In this document: positions 42,007-52,100 of the stretch, piece after piece
Layout: each line of letters starts with the position of its first letter
Position numbering within the stretch: position 1 is the stretch's first letter
DNA from: Methylocystis rosea SV97
GTDB lineage: Bacteria > Pseudomonadota > Alphaproteobacteria > Rhizobiales > Beijerinckiaceae
Direction: 5' to 3'
NCBI RefSeq assembly: GCF_000372845.1
Contig: NZ_KB889963.1
Coordinates: forward strand, 1,732,146 to 1,796,145
Length of the DNA: 64,000 nt
Made by a program: the position numbers and the translations under genes
The notes under the pieces: model-generated
Databases searched by the model: none
The model's input: only the letters and a program-made list of their open reading frames with translations
Told to the model about the DNA's origin: nothing

Positions 42007-43416
42007 TGCCATCAGGTGAAAAAACGAGCCTGAGACGCCATTTCTCGCCAGTCCGGCCGGGCGTTCATCATCGCTATAGGCGTCACGCGCCAGCGCGAAG
42101 GGCGGGCCCTCTTCGCGAAGAACAGTCGCATAGTGAAATTCATGGCCGCGCAGTCGAAATCCGACATCGCCCAGCGGGTGGTCCGCCGTGAGTTGCGCCT
42201 GCCGATAGCCGAGATGCAACTTGCGCTGAGCGAAGCTCGTTTCCAGTTCCAGCAGTCCGGCCATTTCATGCGCCTCGCCCGCCGCGTCGATCAGCGCGCG
42301 GCCGAGAACCATGTAGCCGCCGCACTCGCCATGGACCCAGTGCTCTTTAGCGAAACGCCGCAACCCCTTTATGAAGGACTGCGCCGCCGACAGCCGGCCG
42401 GCGTGCAGCTCCGGATAGCCGCCCGGCAGCCAGCAGAGATCGCAATCTTCAGGCGGCGCCTCATCGGCGAGCGGTGAGAAGAAGCAAAGCTCCGCGCCGG
42501 CGTCGCGCCAGCTCTGCGCGAGATGCGGATAGAAGAAGGAAAAAGCGTCGTCGCGCGCGACCGCGATGCGCTGGGCGGGGGGCGGGAGCGCCACGACGCT
42601 TGTCATTCCCGACGCCCGCGCACCGGGCGATCGGGAATCCAGAGCCGCGACAGGCGCGTCTGGCGTCATGCTGGATTCCCGATCGCTTCGCTTGCGCGAA
42701 GCGTCGGGAATGACATCGCCTATTGCGGCGATCGTCGCGCAAGCGACAATCGCCGCGACATCCACATGCGCTTCGATGAAATCGGCCAGCGCCTCGAGAC
42801 GCTCGTCGAGACCTTGCGTTTCGCCGGCCTGCACCAGCCCCAGATGGCGTTCGGGGAGAGCAACCGCCTCATTGCGGGGCAGCGCGCCGAACACCGGGAT
42901 GCCAAGCGCCTCGATCGCTTCGCCGGCGAGCCTGCGGTGACGCTCGGAGCCGACGCGGTTCAGCACGACGCCGGCGACCTTTACGCGCGCGTCGTGTCCA
43001 GCGATGCCGCGAATAATCGCCGCCGCCGTCTGCCCTTGGCCGGAGACGTCATGAACGAGCACGACCGGCCAGCCGAGCATAGCGGCGATGTCGGCGCTGG
43101 CGCCGATTCCCGCCGCCCCGCCGGGCGCGCCGTCAAAGAGCCCCATCGCGCCTTCGGCGATCACGATGTCCGCGCCTTCGCTCACCCGCGCGGCGAGCCG
43201 CGCAATCAACGCCGCATTCATCGCCCATGAATCGAGATTGACGCCGGGTCGGCCGGTGGCCGCCGCGTGAAAGGCAGGGTCGATGTAATCCGGCCCGCAT
43301 TTGACGGGGGCGACGCGTAAGCCGCGCCGCATCAGCGCGCGCATCAGGCCGAGCGTCAGCGTCGTCTTGCCCGAGGAGGAGCGGGCGGCGCCGATCAGCA
43401 GGCCAGGCGCGTTCAC
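42004..43416 (-). CDS. cobB: Hydrogenobyrinate/cobyrinate a,c-diamide synthase, with in-frame repeat insertion
   Basis: 470-aa CobB, which amidates the a and c carboxylates of hydrogenobyrinic acid (aerobic route), using glutamine and ATP. The N-terminal DTB-synthetase-like domain has the P-loop [13 protein letters not shown] (residues 9-21) and [11 protein letters not shown]. The C-terminal class-I glutaminase domain has [10 protein letters not shown], the nucleophile Cys in [10 protein letters not shown], and FHYA. Between them, residues about 235-272 ([20 protein letters not shown] and after) are encoded by a palindromic element at 42602-42714 that keeps the frame open. Last gene of the cob operon; overlaps cobM by 4 bp. 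Confidence 0.94.
   Translation of the reverse strand: MNAPGLLIGAARSSSGKTTLTLGLMRALMRRGLRVAPVKCGPDYIDPAFHAAATGRPGVNLDSWAMNAALIARLAARVSEGADIVIAEGAMGLFDGAPGGAAGIGASADIAAMLGWPVVLVHDVSGQGQTAAAIIRGIAGHDARVKVAGVVLNRVGSERHRRLAGEAIEALGIPVFGALPRNEAVALPERHLGLVQAGETQGLDERLEALADFIEAHVDVAAIVACATIAAIGDVIPDASRKRSDRESSMTPDAPVAALDSRSPGARASGMTSVVALPPPAQRIAVARDDAFSFFYPHLAQSWRDAGAELCFFSPLADEAPPEDCDLCWLPGGYPELHAGRLSAAQSFIKGLRRFAKEHWVHGECGGYMVLGRALIDAAGEAHEMAGLLELETSFAQRKLHLGYRQAQLTADHPLGDVGFRLRGHEFHYATVLREEGPPFALARDAYSDDERPAGLARNGVSGSFFHLMA
42602..42714. repeat. Palindromic element inserted in frame inside cobB
   Basis: The ends form a perfect inverted repeat: GTCATTCCCGACGC at 42602-42615 and GCGTCGGGAATGAC at 42701-42714. 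A nested pair, GATCGGGAATCCAG and CTGGATTCCCGATC, lies at 42629-42642 and 42671-42684. The 113-bp element sits in the linker between the two domains of CobB, so it encodes extra residues without stopping translation. Confidence 0.85.
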
Positions 43417-44177
43417 CCTTCGCCTCTCGGCCGAAAGCGGCGATCATAGTCCGCGTCGTAAAGCGCGCTTTCGCGGAAATCTTCGCTCGCGAGCGCCGGT
43501 CCGACGAGAATGAGCGCGGTGCGCTCCATCGGCGTCTCGGACGCGCGCCCTTCAATGTCGGCGAGCGTTCCGCGCACGACGCGCTCATCGGGCCAAGAGG
43601 CGCGATAAACGAGCGCCACGGGACAGCCGTCGCCATAATAAGGCGTCAGCTCCTCCACGACCCGCGCGAGAACATGGATCGAGAGATGGATCGCGAGCGT
43701 CGCGCCGGATTGCGCGAATGTCGCCAATCTTTCGCGCTCAGGCATCGATGAGGCGCGCCCCGACGTGCGCGTCAGCACCAGCGATTGCGCGACTTCGGGC
43801 AGCGTGAGTTCGCGCTTCAACGCGGCGCTCGCCGCCGCGAAGGCGGGAACGCCCGGCGTCATTGTGCAAGGAATGCCGAGCGCGTCGAGGCGGCGCATCT
43901 GCTCTCCAACGGCGCTCCAGATCGAAAGATCGCCCGAATGCAGCCGCGCGACATCGAGCTCGGCGTCGTGCGCCTGCTGCATCTGAGCGATGATGTCGTC
44001 GAGCGAGAGCGGCGCGGTGTCGACGATGCGCGCGCCCGGCGGACAATGCGCGAGGATTCCCGCGGGCACGAGCGAGCCGGCGTATAGGCAGACCGGGCAT
44101 CGCGCGATGAGATCGCGCCCGCGCAGGGTCAGCAAATCGGCGGCGCCAGGACCGGCGCCAATGAAATGCACGGTCAT
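43413..44177 (-). CDS. cobM: Precorrin-4 C11-methyltransferase
   Basis: 254-aa SAM-dependent methyltransferase that methylates C11 of precorrin-4 to precorrin-5. It begins with the tetrapyrrole-methylase GxGxG-type motif [18 protein letters not shown]. Class blocks are [33 protein letters not shown] and [23 protein letters not shown], the last two typical of CobM/CbiF. C-terminal [10 protein letters not shown] is intact. Overlaps cobB (4 bp) and cobE (4 bp). Confidence 0.96.
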   Translation of the reverse strand: MTVHFIGAGPGAADLLTLRGRDLIARCPVCLYAGSLVPAGILAHCPPGARIVDTAPLSLDDIIAQMQQAHDAELDVARLHSGDLSIWSAVGEQMRRLDALGIPCTMTPGVPAFAAASAALKRELTLPEVAQSLVLTRTSGRASSMPERERLATFAQSGATLAIHLSIHVLARVVEELTPYYGDGCPVALVYRASWPDERVVRGTLADIEGRASETPMERTALILVGPALASEDFRESALYDADYDRRFRPRGEG

Positions 44178-44590
44178 GAGTTATTCTCTTCGCCGCGCTT
44201 CGCCAGAGCGCAGGCGGCGACCGGCGTCGTCACGCGCGGCGCGACGAGGCGACTGTTGGGTCCGGCGCCGACGAGCGCCGCGGCTTCGGCGACGCTGCCC
44301 ACGCCGAACATCGCCTGCACGCGCGGCGAATGCGTCGCCGCGGTCGCCTTGCGGGCGCGCAGCGCGGCGAGCGGCAGAAAGACGAGTTCAAGCCCAAGTT
44401 CGCGCGCCGCCTCGTGCACCCCGGCTTCCTGCGCCTTGCTTTCAAGCGCGTAGAGCCTCGCCTCGCTGAGGTCGACCTTATGCGCCTGCGCAACGCGGCG
44501 CACGAGTTCGACGATATCGTTCGCGGCGACGCCGCGTCTTGCGCCGAGCCCGAAGGCATATGTCGCGTTCATCTCTTTGTCGCTCGCCAT
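44174..44590 (-). CDS. cobE: Cobalamin biosynthesis protein CobE
   Basis: 138-aa CobE, which corresponds to the C-terminal domain of CbiG. It is part of the aerobic pathway and is thought to help handle precorrin-5/acetate loss. The pattern [21 protein letters not shown], followed by [19 protein letters not shown] and [17 protein letters not shown], is typical. Start codon choice: ATG 44590 gives MASDKEMN; Met7 is possible. It overlaps cobL by 22 bp. Small size and the central operon position are consistent. Confidence 0.9.
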   Translation of the reverse strand: MASDKEMNATYAFGLGARRGVAANDIVELVRRVAQAHKVDLSEARLYALESKAQEAGVHEAARELGLELVFLPLAALRARKATAATHSPRVQAMFGVGSVAEAAALVGAGPNSRLVAPRVTTPVAACALAKRGEENNS

Positions 44591-45771
44591 TGTGTGACCG
44601 CCATCGCGGGATCAAGCGCATGGAAGCGGCCGATCGGGCGCGCATGCGCTATCTGCAGATGTATGAGCTCGCCGCCCTTGTCGCGATAGGCGTCGGCGAG
44701 CAGCGATTGAGTCTCAATCGTTACGGCGTTGACGACAATGCGTCCGAAGCGAGGGAGCGCGTCCCACGCGGCGGCGAGCGTCGCCGCATCGGCGCCGCCG
44801 CCGATGAAGATCGCCTGCGGCGGTTCGAGTTCAACGAGCGCTTGCGGGGCTTCGCCCTTGATGATGCTGAGATCCGGGACGCCGAGCGACAGCGCGTTGC
44901 GCGCGATGCGCGCCGCACGCTCCATGTCTCGTTCAATAGCGATGGCGCGGTTTGCGGGATCGCTCAGCATCCATTCGATGGCGACGGAGCCCGCGCCGGC
45001 GCCGACGTCCCACAGCAATTCGCCCTTGCGCGGCGCGAGCGCCGAAAGCGTCACGGCGCGGATGTCGCGTTTGGTGAGCTGCCCGTCATGCTCGAACCAA
45101 TCATCGGGCAGGCCCGGCGTACGCGGGATGACCGCTGCGTCTTCGCCGGCTTCCACTTCGACGGCGACCGTATTAAGCGGCGCAATGTCATTGAGCCCGA
45201 AGGTGTCGGCGCGCGCGTCGCGGACGCGCTCATGCGCGCCGCCGAGCCGCTCGAGCACAAAGACGCGCGATCCGCCCATGCCGCGCTCGGCGAGATGGCG
45301 CGCAAGGTGTGCCGGCGTCGACTCGTCCCAGGAGAGCGCGATGATCTTTGCGCGCGGCTGCAGATGCGGCGTCACGCGCTCAAAGGCGCGGCCGTGCAGC
45401 GACAACAGCGCGCAATCCTGCAGGCTCCATTTGAGTCGCGCGGCCGCGAGCGAAAACGCCGAGGGCGCCGGAACGCAGAAAATTTCGTCAGGCGCGACAT
45501 GGCGCGCTATGAGATCGCCGACGCCGTAGAAGAAGGGATCGCCTGAGGCCAGAACCACCGTGGGCTTGCCGCGCTGCGCCAGAATTCTCGGCAAGGCGTC
45601 GGAGAGCGGCGAGGGCCACTGCAGGCGCTCCGCCGGCGCGTCGATCATCGCGAGATGTCGCGCGCCGCCGACGATCAGCGAGGCTTGCGCGACGAGCGCG
45701 CGCGCCGCCGGCGCGAGAGCGTCGGCGCCGTCTTCGCCGAGGCCGATCAGCGACAGCCATGGCGCGTTCAT
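44569..45771 (-). CDS. cobL: Precorrin-6Y C5,15-methyltransferase (decarboxylating)
   Basis: 400-aa fusion of CbiE- and CbiT-like domains. The N-terminal half (LSLIGLGEDGADALAPAAR and LASGDPFFYGVGDLIARHV) is the tetrapyrrole-methylase fold for C5. The C-terminal half is a class-I Rossmann methyltransferase (GELLWDVGAGAGSVAIEWML near 245-264, AIFIGGGADAATLA) for C15 methylation and decarboxylation of the C12 acetate. This fused form belongs to the aerobic pathway. It overlaps both neighbours, cobE and cobJ. Confidence 0.95.
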   Translation of the reverse strand: MNAPWLSLIGLGEDGADALAPAARALVAQASLIVGGARHLAMIDAPAERLQWPSPLSDALPRILAQRGKPTVVLASGDPFFYGVGDLIARHVAPDEIFCVPAPSAFSLAAARLKWSLQDCALLSLHGRAFERVTPHLQPRAKIIALSWDESTPAHLARHLAERGMGGSRVFVLERLGGAHERVRDARADTFGLNDIAPLNTVAVEVEAGEDAAVIPRTPGLPDDWFEHDGQLTKRDIRAVTLSALAPRKGELLWDVGAGAGSVAIEWMLSDPANRAIAIERDMERAARIARNALSLGVPDLSIIKGEAPQALVELEPPQAIFIGGGADAATLAAAWDALPRFGRIVVNAVTIETQSLLADAYRDKGGELIHLQIAHARPIGRFHALDPAMAVTQWRATKR

Positions 45772-46520
45772 ATCGACTTCCGCGACGTATAGACCCAGTC
45801 GCGCGCGCCCTCGCGCGCAATGCGCCGCGTGCCGCTGGCGCCGATGACGACAAGCGTCGACATATCGACCCTGGCGCCCTCGGCTTCATCAAGTCGCGTC
45901 AGAATGATCTCTTCATTCTCGCGACCGACGGATTTCGCGAGGCCAACGAATGTCTCGCCGGGAAGATGACGACGCAGCAGCGCAAAGGCGTCGTCGATGC
46001 GCGTCGGCCGGGCGCGGGACGCGGGATTGTATAACGCGATGACAAAGTCGCCTTGCGCGGCATGTTCCAGCCGCTTGGCGATGACGTCCCACGGCTTGAG
46101 ATTGTCGGACAGCGAGATCGCGCAAAAGTCATGGCCGAGCGGCGCGCCGAGCCGCGCCGCCGCCGCCTGCATCGCCGAAACGCCGGGCAGCACGCAAATA
46201 TCGAGATCGCGCCACTCCCGCGGGCCGCAATCGACCGCTTCAAACACCGCCGCGGCCATTGCGAAGACGCCGGGATCGCCGCCGGAGACGACGGCCACGT
46301 GGCGACCCTGCGCGGCGCGCGCCAGCGCCTCCTGGGCGCGGTCGATCTCGACGCGGTTGTCGCTTGCAAGCCGTGTCTGTCCTGCGCGCTCGGGAACGCG
46401 CGCGACATAAGGCGCATAACCGATAATGTCCTGCGCCTCATCGAGCGCCGCCTGCGCCTCGTGAGTCAGCCATCGCGCGTCGGCCGGACCAAGGCCGACA
46501 ATGTCGAGCGCGCCGCTCAA
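45768..46520 (-). CDS. cobJ: Precorrin-3B C17-methyltransferase
   Basis: 250-aa SAM-dependent enzyme that methylates C17 and contracts the ring (precorrin-3B to precorrin-4). It has the LDIVGLGPADARWLTHEA start, then the SAM-binding VAVVSGGDPGVFAMAAAV block, and DFCAISLSDNLKPWDVIAKR, which is diagnostic for CobJ/CbiH. C-terminal STLVVIGASGTRRI is intact. It overlaps cobL by 4 bp and cobI by 4 bp. Confidence 0.96.
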   Translation of the reverse strand: MSGALDIVGLGPADARWLTHEAQAALDEAQDIIGYAPYVARVPERAGQTRLASDNRVEIDRAQEALARAAQGRHVAVVSGGDPGVFAMAAAVFEAVDCGPREWRDLDICVLPGVSAMQAAAARLGAPLGHDFCAISLSDNLKPWDVIAKRLEHAAQGDFVIALYNPASRARPTRIDDAFALLRRHLPGETFVGLAKSVGRENEEIILTRLDEAEGARVDMSTLVVIGASGTRRIAREGARDWVYTSRKSI

Positions 46521-47281
46521 GGGCGCCGGCCTCGCCCCGGCACAAGCGCCATCGAGAAATAGGGCGCGTCATCGTCGCGCTTGTCGGCGAAGCGCATGAT
46601 CTTTTCGCCGGGCATCGCGCCGCGTTCGACATAGATCGCGCGATCGATGACGCCGGCGCGAGTCATCGCGCGGCGCAGCTTGGCGAAATTGCCGCCGAGC
46701 TTCATCACCACCGCGGCGTCGGTTTCGGCGAGGCGCGACGCAAGTCTGTCTTCGTCGAGAGTCGCCGGGAGAACGGTGAGAATGTCGTCCCCCCAGGCCA
46801 TCGGCTGGCGCGCCGCGGCGAAACATCCCGACATGCCCGAGACGCCGGCGCAAATCTCGATCCGAAAGCGCGCATCGAGCCGCGCGAACATATGCATGAA
46901 GGAGCCGTAGAGCAGCGGATCGCCTTCACAGAGCAGCGTCACGTCGCGGCCGGCTTCGAGCACGGCGCGAATGCGCATCACGCAATCTTCATAGAAGTCC
47001 TGAAGCGACGAGACATATTCCGGCTGATCGAAAGGAATCTCCGTTGTCACCGGATAGAGCAGCGCGATCTCTTCGCAGCCAGGCGCGAGATAGGGCGCGG
47101 CGATCGCGCGCGCGTGGCTTGCGCGTCCGCGCTTGGCGAAGAAGGCGACGACGTTCGCCGCGCCGATGAGGCGCGCTGCCTTGACAGTCACAAGCTCCGG
47201 ATCGCCAGGACCGAGTCCGACGCCGATCAGCGCCCCGAGCGTCGCGACGGCTTCTTGCGATGTCGAGGCGAGCGCGTTCAT
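46517..47281 (-). CDS. cobI: Precorrin-2 C20-methyltransferase
   Basis: 254-aa CobI that methylates C20 of precorrin-2. Family hallmarks are LIGVGLGPGDPELVTVKAAR, VTLLCEGDPLLYGSFMHMFA and ICAGVSGMSGCFAAARQPMA. I chose ATG 47281, which overlaps the cobH stop region; a longer frame upstream is the shadow of cobH. C-terminal KRDDDAPYFSMALVPGRGRR is as in homologues. The gene is in a dense overlapping operon. Confidence 0.95.
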   Translation of the reverse strand: MNALASTSQEAVATLGALIGVGLGPGDPELVTVKAARLIGAANVVAFFAKRGRASHARAIAAPYLAPGCEEIALLYPVTTEIPFDQPEYVSSLQDFYEDCVMRIRAVLEAGRDVTLLCEGDPLLYGSFMHMFARLDARFRIEICAGVSGMSGCFAAARQPMAWGDDILTVLPATLDEDRLASRLAETDAAVVMKLGGNFAKLRRAMTRAGVIDRAIYVERGAMPGEKIMRFADKRDDDAPYFSMALVPGRGRRP

Positions 47282-47910
47282 TCCTGCTCGCTCGCCAGCG
47301 CATTGATGGCGGCGGCGGCCATGGCGCTGCCGCCCTTGCGGCCTTTCACGATCACGAAGGGGACGCGGCCGTATTCGCGCAGCGCGTCCTTCGATTCCGC
47401 CGCGCCGACGAAGCCGACCGGCATGCCGATGATGGCGGCCGGAGGCGCCGCGCCTTCGTCGATCATCTCGAGGAGGCGAAACAGCGCGGTCGGCGCATTG
47501 CCGATCGCGACCAACGCGCCATCCATACGATTGCGCCACAGTTCCAGCGCCGCGGCGCTGCGCGTGGTGCCGATCTCGGCGGCGAGCGCCGGCACGCGCG
47601 GCTCGAGCAGCGTGCAGACCACCTGGTTTTCCGCCGGCAGACGTGAACGGGTGACGCCATGCGCGACCATGTTGGAGTCGCATAGGATCGGCGCGCCCTT
47701 CTGCAGCGCGTCGCGCGCCGCCGCAACAAAGTCCGGCGAGAATTCGATGTCGTCGGCGAGTTCCACCATGCCGCAGGCGTGGATCATGCGCACGGCGATC
47801 TTTTCCTGCTCGGGCGTGAAACGCGAGAGATTCGACTCGGCGCGAATGGTTGCAAAAGAGCGCGCATAAATCTGCACGCCTTCATGGATATAGTCGAAGC
47901 GGCGGCTCAT
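47278..47910 (-). CDS. cobH: Precorrin-8X methylmutase
   Basis: 210-aa CobH that moves the methyl group from C11 to C12, giving hydrogenobyrinic acid. The family sequence FDYIHEGVQIYARSFATIRAE and SRFTPEQEKIAVRMIHACGM are clear. The active-site histidine lies in MIHACGMVELADDIEFSP, and GAPILCDSNMVAHGVTRSRL is also conserved. Length equals the family's. It overlaps cobI (ATGA) and cobG. Confidence 0.97.
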   Translation of the reverse strand: MSRRFDYIHEGVQIYARSFATIRAESNLSRFTPEQEKIAVRMIHACGMVELADDIEFSPDFVAAARDALQKGAPILCDSNMVAHGVTRSRLPAENQVVCTLLEPRVPALAAEIGTTRSAAALELWRNRMDGALVAIGNAPTALFRLLEMIDEGAAPPAAIIGMPVGFVGAAESKDALREYGRVPFVIVKGRKGGSAMAAAAINALASEQE

Positions 47911-49187
47911 TGCGTCCGACCGCTTGCGCGCGCGGAGAGTTCGCGCATGACGGCCTCGAAGGTCAGCGATCGGAAGCGCGGCGCGCCGTCGGCGCCGCCG
48001 TTCTCGATGAGATCGAATCCTTCAGCGCAGGCAAGCAGCGTGATGGGCGAGGCGCTCTGCCGGGCGCAGCCTTTTGCGCAGCCCGAAAGATGTAGGCCAA
48101 CGCCGTCAGCGCCGCCGATCTTTTGCGCCAGCGCCGCGAGATCCATGACATGCGCGCGCGTCTCGGCGGCCGCCTGCGGACATTCCGGCGCTCCGGGACA
48201 GGCGATGACGGCAAGGCGCTTGTCGTCTGCCGACGTGATGAAGTCGCGGTTTTCCGCGCGCGAGACGACGCGTCGCGCGTTGTCCTCATCGGGCGTGACG
48301 ATCAGCAGGGCGCGCCACGGCGTGAGGCGCAGTTCGCCTGTTCCCTCGCTTTGTGCAAAATCGGCGACCGCCGCGAGTTCGTCTGCGCGCCAGCGGCCGA
48401 AAGGCGCGCCGACGCCGGCGAAAGCGACGGCGCCGCGGCGCTGGGCGCCAAAAATTTGCGACCATCGCGCAGGCGCGGGCGCTTCCTTGCAGAAGCGCAT
48501 GACGAATCCGGCCGCGCGTGGCAGCGCGTCGGCGCCGAGCGCCTCGACCAACGCGCGGACGCGCCTGAAGCTATTCGCATGACAGTCACGCAGCTCCACG
48601 AAGGCGCGCGCAAAGCGCAACGCCACGTCGAGCGCGTCATCGGTCGCGACGACGACGGCGCGATTGGAAACGCCAGCGATGCGAATTGCGACCTCCCCGT
48701 TTGCAATCGCTTCGATCCGAATGTCGGCCTCGACGTCGGCGATCGACAGCGCGCCGCCATCATCGAGAAGAAAAAGAAATTTCGGCGGAAGCGCGCGCAG
48801 CGCGCCATCGCGCTGTAGCTCAGCGGCGAGCTGCGCCGCCATGGCGTTGGCGTCGAAAGCGCCAGCGACGAGTCCGGCGAGCGGCGACGTGATGACATTC
48901 GTGACGCGTTCGGCGTCGGCGCTCGGCGCGAGCATGCCGATCGCCTCGAGGCAGCGCAGGGCTTCGGCGATCGTCGCCTCGCTGATTCCGCGCAGCTGCA
49001 ATTGCGCGCGCTGCGAGAGATCAATCAGCCCATTGCCGCAGTTGTCCGCAATTCTCGCGATCTCACGCGCCTGCGCCGCGCTCATGCGAGAGCCGACCGC
49101 CTTGGCGCGGATCAGCAAACCGTCGCCGCTCGGCATCGGCGCGAAGGCTCCGGGACACCAGCCCTTGATCTCAGGCCTCGGCTGCAA
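47907..49187 (-). CDS. cobG: Precorrin-3B synthase (Fe-S and O2-dependent)
   Basis: 426-aa CobG that hydroxylates precorrin-3A with O2, using a [4Fe-4S] cluster and mononuclear iron, before ring contraction. It resembles sulfite/nitrite reductases. Fe-S cysteines appear in ACPGAPECPQAAAET and LHLSGCAKGCARQSA. The N-terminal RPEIKGWCPGAFAPMPSGDG is also conserved. Its presence shows the aerobic pathway. It overlaps cobH and starts inside the 3' end of cobN (17 bp). Confidence 0.94.
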   Translation of the reverse strand: MQPRPEIKGWCPGAFAPMPSGDGLLIRAKAVGSRMSAAQAREIARIADNCGNGLIDLSQRAQLQLRGISEATIAEALRCLEAIGMLAPSADAERVTNVITSPLAGLVAGAFDANAMAAQLAAELQRDGALRALPPKFLFLLDDGGALSIADVEADIRIEAIANGEVAIRIAGVSNRAVVVATDDALDVALRFARAFVELRDCHANSFRRVRALVEALGADALPRAAGFVMRFCKEAPAPARWSQIFGAQRRGAVAFAGVGAPFGRWRADELAAVADFAQSEGTGELRLTPWRALLIVTPDEDNARRVVSRAENRDFITSADDKRLAVIACPGAPECPQAAAETRAHVMDLAALAQKIGGADGVGLHLSGCAKGCARQSASPITLLACAEGFDLIENGGADGAPRFRSLTFEAVMRELSARASGRTQ

Positions 49188-52100
49188 GACGCCCTCCCTC
49201 TTGGTGTTCGATATCGCTTAAGGCGCCGCGCACGCTGTTGCGTTGCGTATTCCACAAGCCGCGCGCGAGCGCTTCGTTAAAAACGCGCGCGATGGCGGTG
49301 AGCGCGCGGGGATTCTCTAAAGCAAGAAAACCCCGTGTCGCATCATCGCCTAAGGTGGCGTCAAAAGCGAGATCGAATTGCGCGTCGCTGATGAGGCCGC
49401 TTGTCGCGGCGAAAGCATAGAGATTGTCGATCGTCTCGGCGATTTCGCCGGCGCCGCGGTGACCGTGCCGCTTCTGGCCTTGCAGCCATTGGGGATTGGC
49501 GAGCCGCATGCGCAGGATGCGCGCGATTTCGTCTTTCAGAGCGCGCGGCCGTAACCGTTCCGGCCGCGTCGCATCGATATGCACCAAATCGGCGTCGCCG
49601 CCAAGCATGGCGTTGGCGGCGGCAAAGCCCCCCTCGTAATCGGCGAAGGCGGGTCCGATCAGAACGTCGACTTCCGCCATGTCTTGCACATGGACATGCG
49701 CATCGGCGTCAGCGACGCGCGCGCTGAACGCCGCGACGGCTTCGTTGCTTTCGCCAGCGCGATCATAGGCGTGACCCGCGGCGCAAAGATAGGCGCGCGC
49801 AAGATCGTCACGGTCCGACCATTCGCCGCGCAGCACGCGATCGCTCACGCCAATTCCGTAAGTTCCATCAGCGGCTCCGAAGACGCGGCGCAGATCATCG
49901 GCCGTTTTCAGCGGACTGATTTCAGCGTCTTCATCGCGCGCGGCGACCGCGCGCACGGCGTCGTCGAACAGCGCGATGAGATTTCCGAACATGTCGCGAA
50001 ACAGCCCCGAGACCTGCAGCGTCACGTCGACGCGCGGAAACTCGAGCCGCGCCTGTGGTAGAATTTCGAAGCCGATGACGCGCGCGCTCGCCGTGTCCCA
50101 GCGCGGCGCGACGCCAAGAAGCGCGAGCGCTTGCGCGAAATCTTCGCCGCCGGTGCGAATTGTGGCGCTGCCCCACAGGTCGAGCATGATGCGGCGCGGG
50201 AATTCGCCATGCAGTTGCGCGTGACGCGTCATCACCTCGGCGGCGGCGCGCCGGCCAATGTCATAGGCCGTTTGCGTGGGCGCGTGGCGCGGATCGATGC
50301 AATAAAGATTGCGTCCCGTAGGCAGAACGTCGGCGCGCCCGCGCGACGGCGCGCCGGCCGGACCGGGCTCGACGAAGCGGCCCGCAAGCGCGGCGATCAG
50401 CGCGTTGCGTTCGGCGTGCGCGCAGGCGCCCCGCGCGGGATCGGCGATTGAATGGTCCTGGGTGCGCCCGAAGACATGGAGTCCGTCGCCGATGCGCATG
50501 TCCTTGAGGTCGCACATCCAGGCGTCGAGCCGCGTCAAAGTCTCGGCGATGTCCATCTCGCGCGAGACGCCGCATTCGGCGTCAAGGCCGCTGCGCTCGG
50601 CTTCGTCGATGATCGCGCCGGCGATGAGTTTCGCGCGGCGCGCGTCGAGCGCGCTTGCTGTCGCATATTCGTCGAGAAGCGTTTCGACTTTCGCCGCCGC
50701 GTCGAACAGTTCGGCGTCGACAAGCGGCGGCGTCAGATGGCCGATGGTCACGGCGCATGTGCGTCGCTTCGCCTGCGCGGCCTCGCCGGGATCGTTGACG
50801 ATGAACGGATAGATGAGCGGCGTTGGGCCGAGCACCGCTTCAGGCGCGCACGCCTCGGACAGCATGACTGATTTGCCGGGAAGCCATTCGAGCGTGCCAT
50901 GCGCGCCAAGATGAATGAGCGCATCGATCTTTTGCACATGCCGCAGCCAAAGATAGAAAGCGACATAGGCGTGACGCGGCGGGCGCTGCACGTCGTGATA
51001 GGATTCGTAGCGCTCCGTGCGCGCGCCGCGATCGGGCTGCAGCGCGATGACGAGCTTGCCGGCTTCGAGACAGGAAAAGCGGAAGGCGCCGTCGACGACG
51101 GCAGGATCATCTTGCGGCGCGCCCCAGGCGTCGTTGACGCTCGCGACGAAAGATGCGGGGAGGGTCGATAGCAAGGCCAGATAGTAGGCGAGCGGGAAGC
51201 GGTTAGCCTGATATCCATCTTCCAGAGCGCGTATCACCCTCCCCTCGCAAACCGGGTGCTCCCGGTTTGCGCTTCTAGAATGGCCAAAGTCGGCAACAGC
51301 CGACTTTGGCTGGGGGAGGGTCGAACCGCGAAGCGGTTCGGGGTGGGGCGACGTTCCACAATACGCAGAGTCACCCCCACCCGCGTCGCTTCGCGACGCG
51401 ACCTCCCCCCTCGAGGGGGAGGTGGGCGCCGCGCCAACGTCATATCCCGCCTCTTGCAACGCCGAGACGATCTCATGCACGCTCGCCTCGGCATCGAGGC
51501 CGATGGCGTAGCCGCCCCGGCCGCGTCGCGTCGGATAGTCGGAGAGAATGAGCGCGAGGCTTTTTTCCGCGTTGGGTTTGCGCCGCAGCCGCGCCCAGTT
51601 CAAAGCGAGGTCCGCGACGAAGTCGATGCGCGAGCGTTCCGGCGCATGCCGCGTCTCGCTGAATTCCGCCGCAAGACGCAGCGGCGCTTCCTCCTTGAAG
51701 GAAATCGCGCGCGTGAAGATGCGCCCGTCAACTTCCGGCAGAACGACATTCATCGCGAGATCGGCGCCGTTCGCGCCGCGCGTCGAGCCTTCCCATGCTT
51801 CGCGTGAAGAGGTGGCAAGTGCGACCTGCAGCACCGGCGCGTCCGCGCCATCGAGCACGCTTCCCATGTCGCGACGTGCCGAAAAGGCGGTGGCGTTGAT
51901 AATGACGTCGGGCGCGAAGGATTCGAGCGCGCCCGAAACGAAGGCTTCGCTCTCCGCCTCCTTCAGGCTCGCGACATAGATCGCCTCGACGGAGAACCCG
52001 CGCTCAGCCAGCGCATCGGCGAGCGCGACGATCGGCGCAACGTCGTCGGCGAGGAACATGGCGCGATAGAAGACGATTGTCGCGCGTAACGCGCCGTCGC

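Noticed and set aside
51235-51425. Repeat hairpins as a CRISPR array
   Set aside because: The hairpins differ from each other and are not regularly spaced direct repeats; they are a compound palindromic element inside a coding frame.
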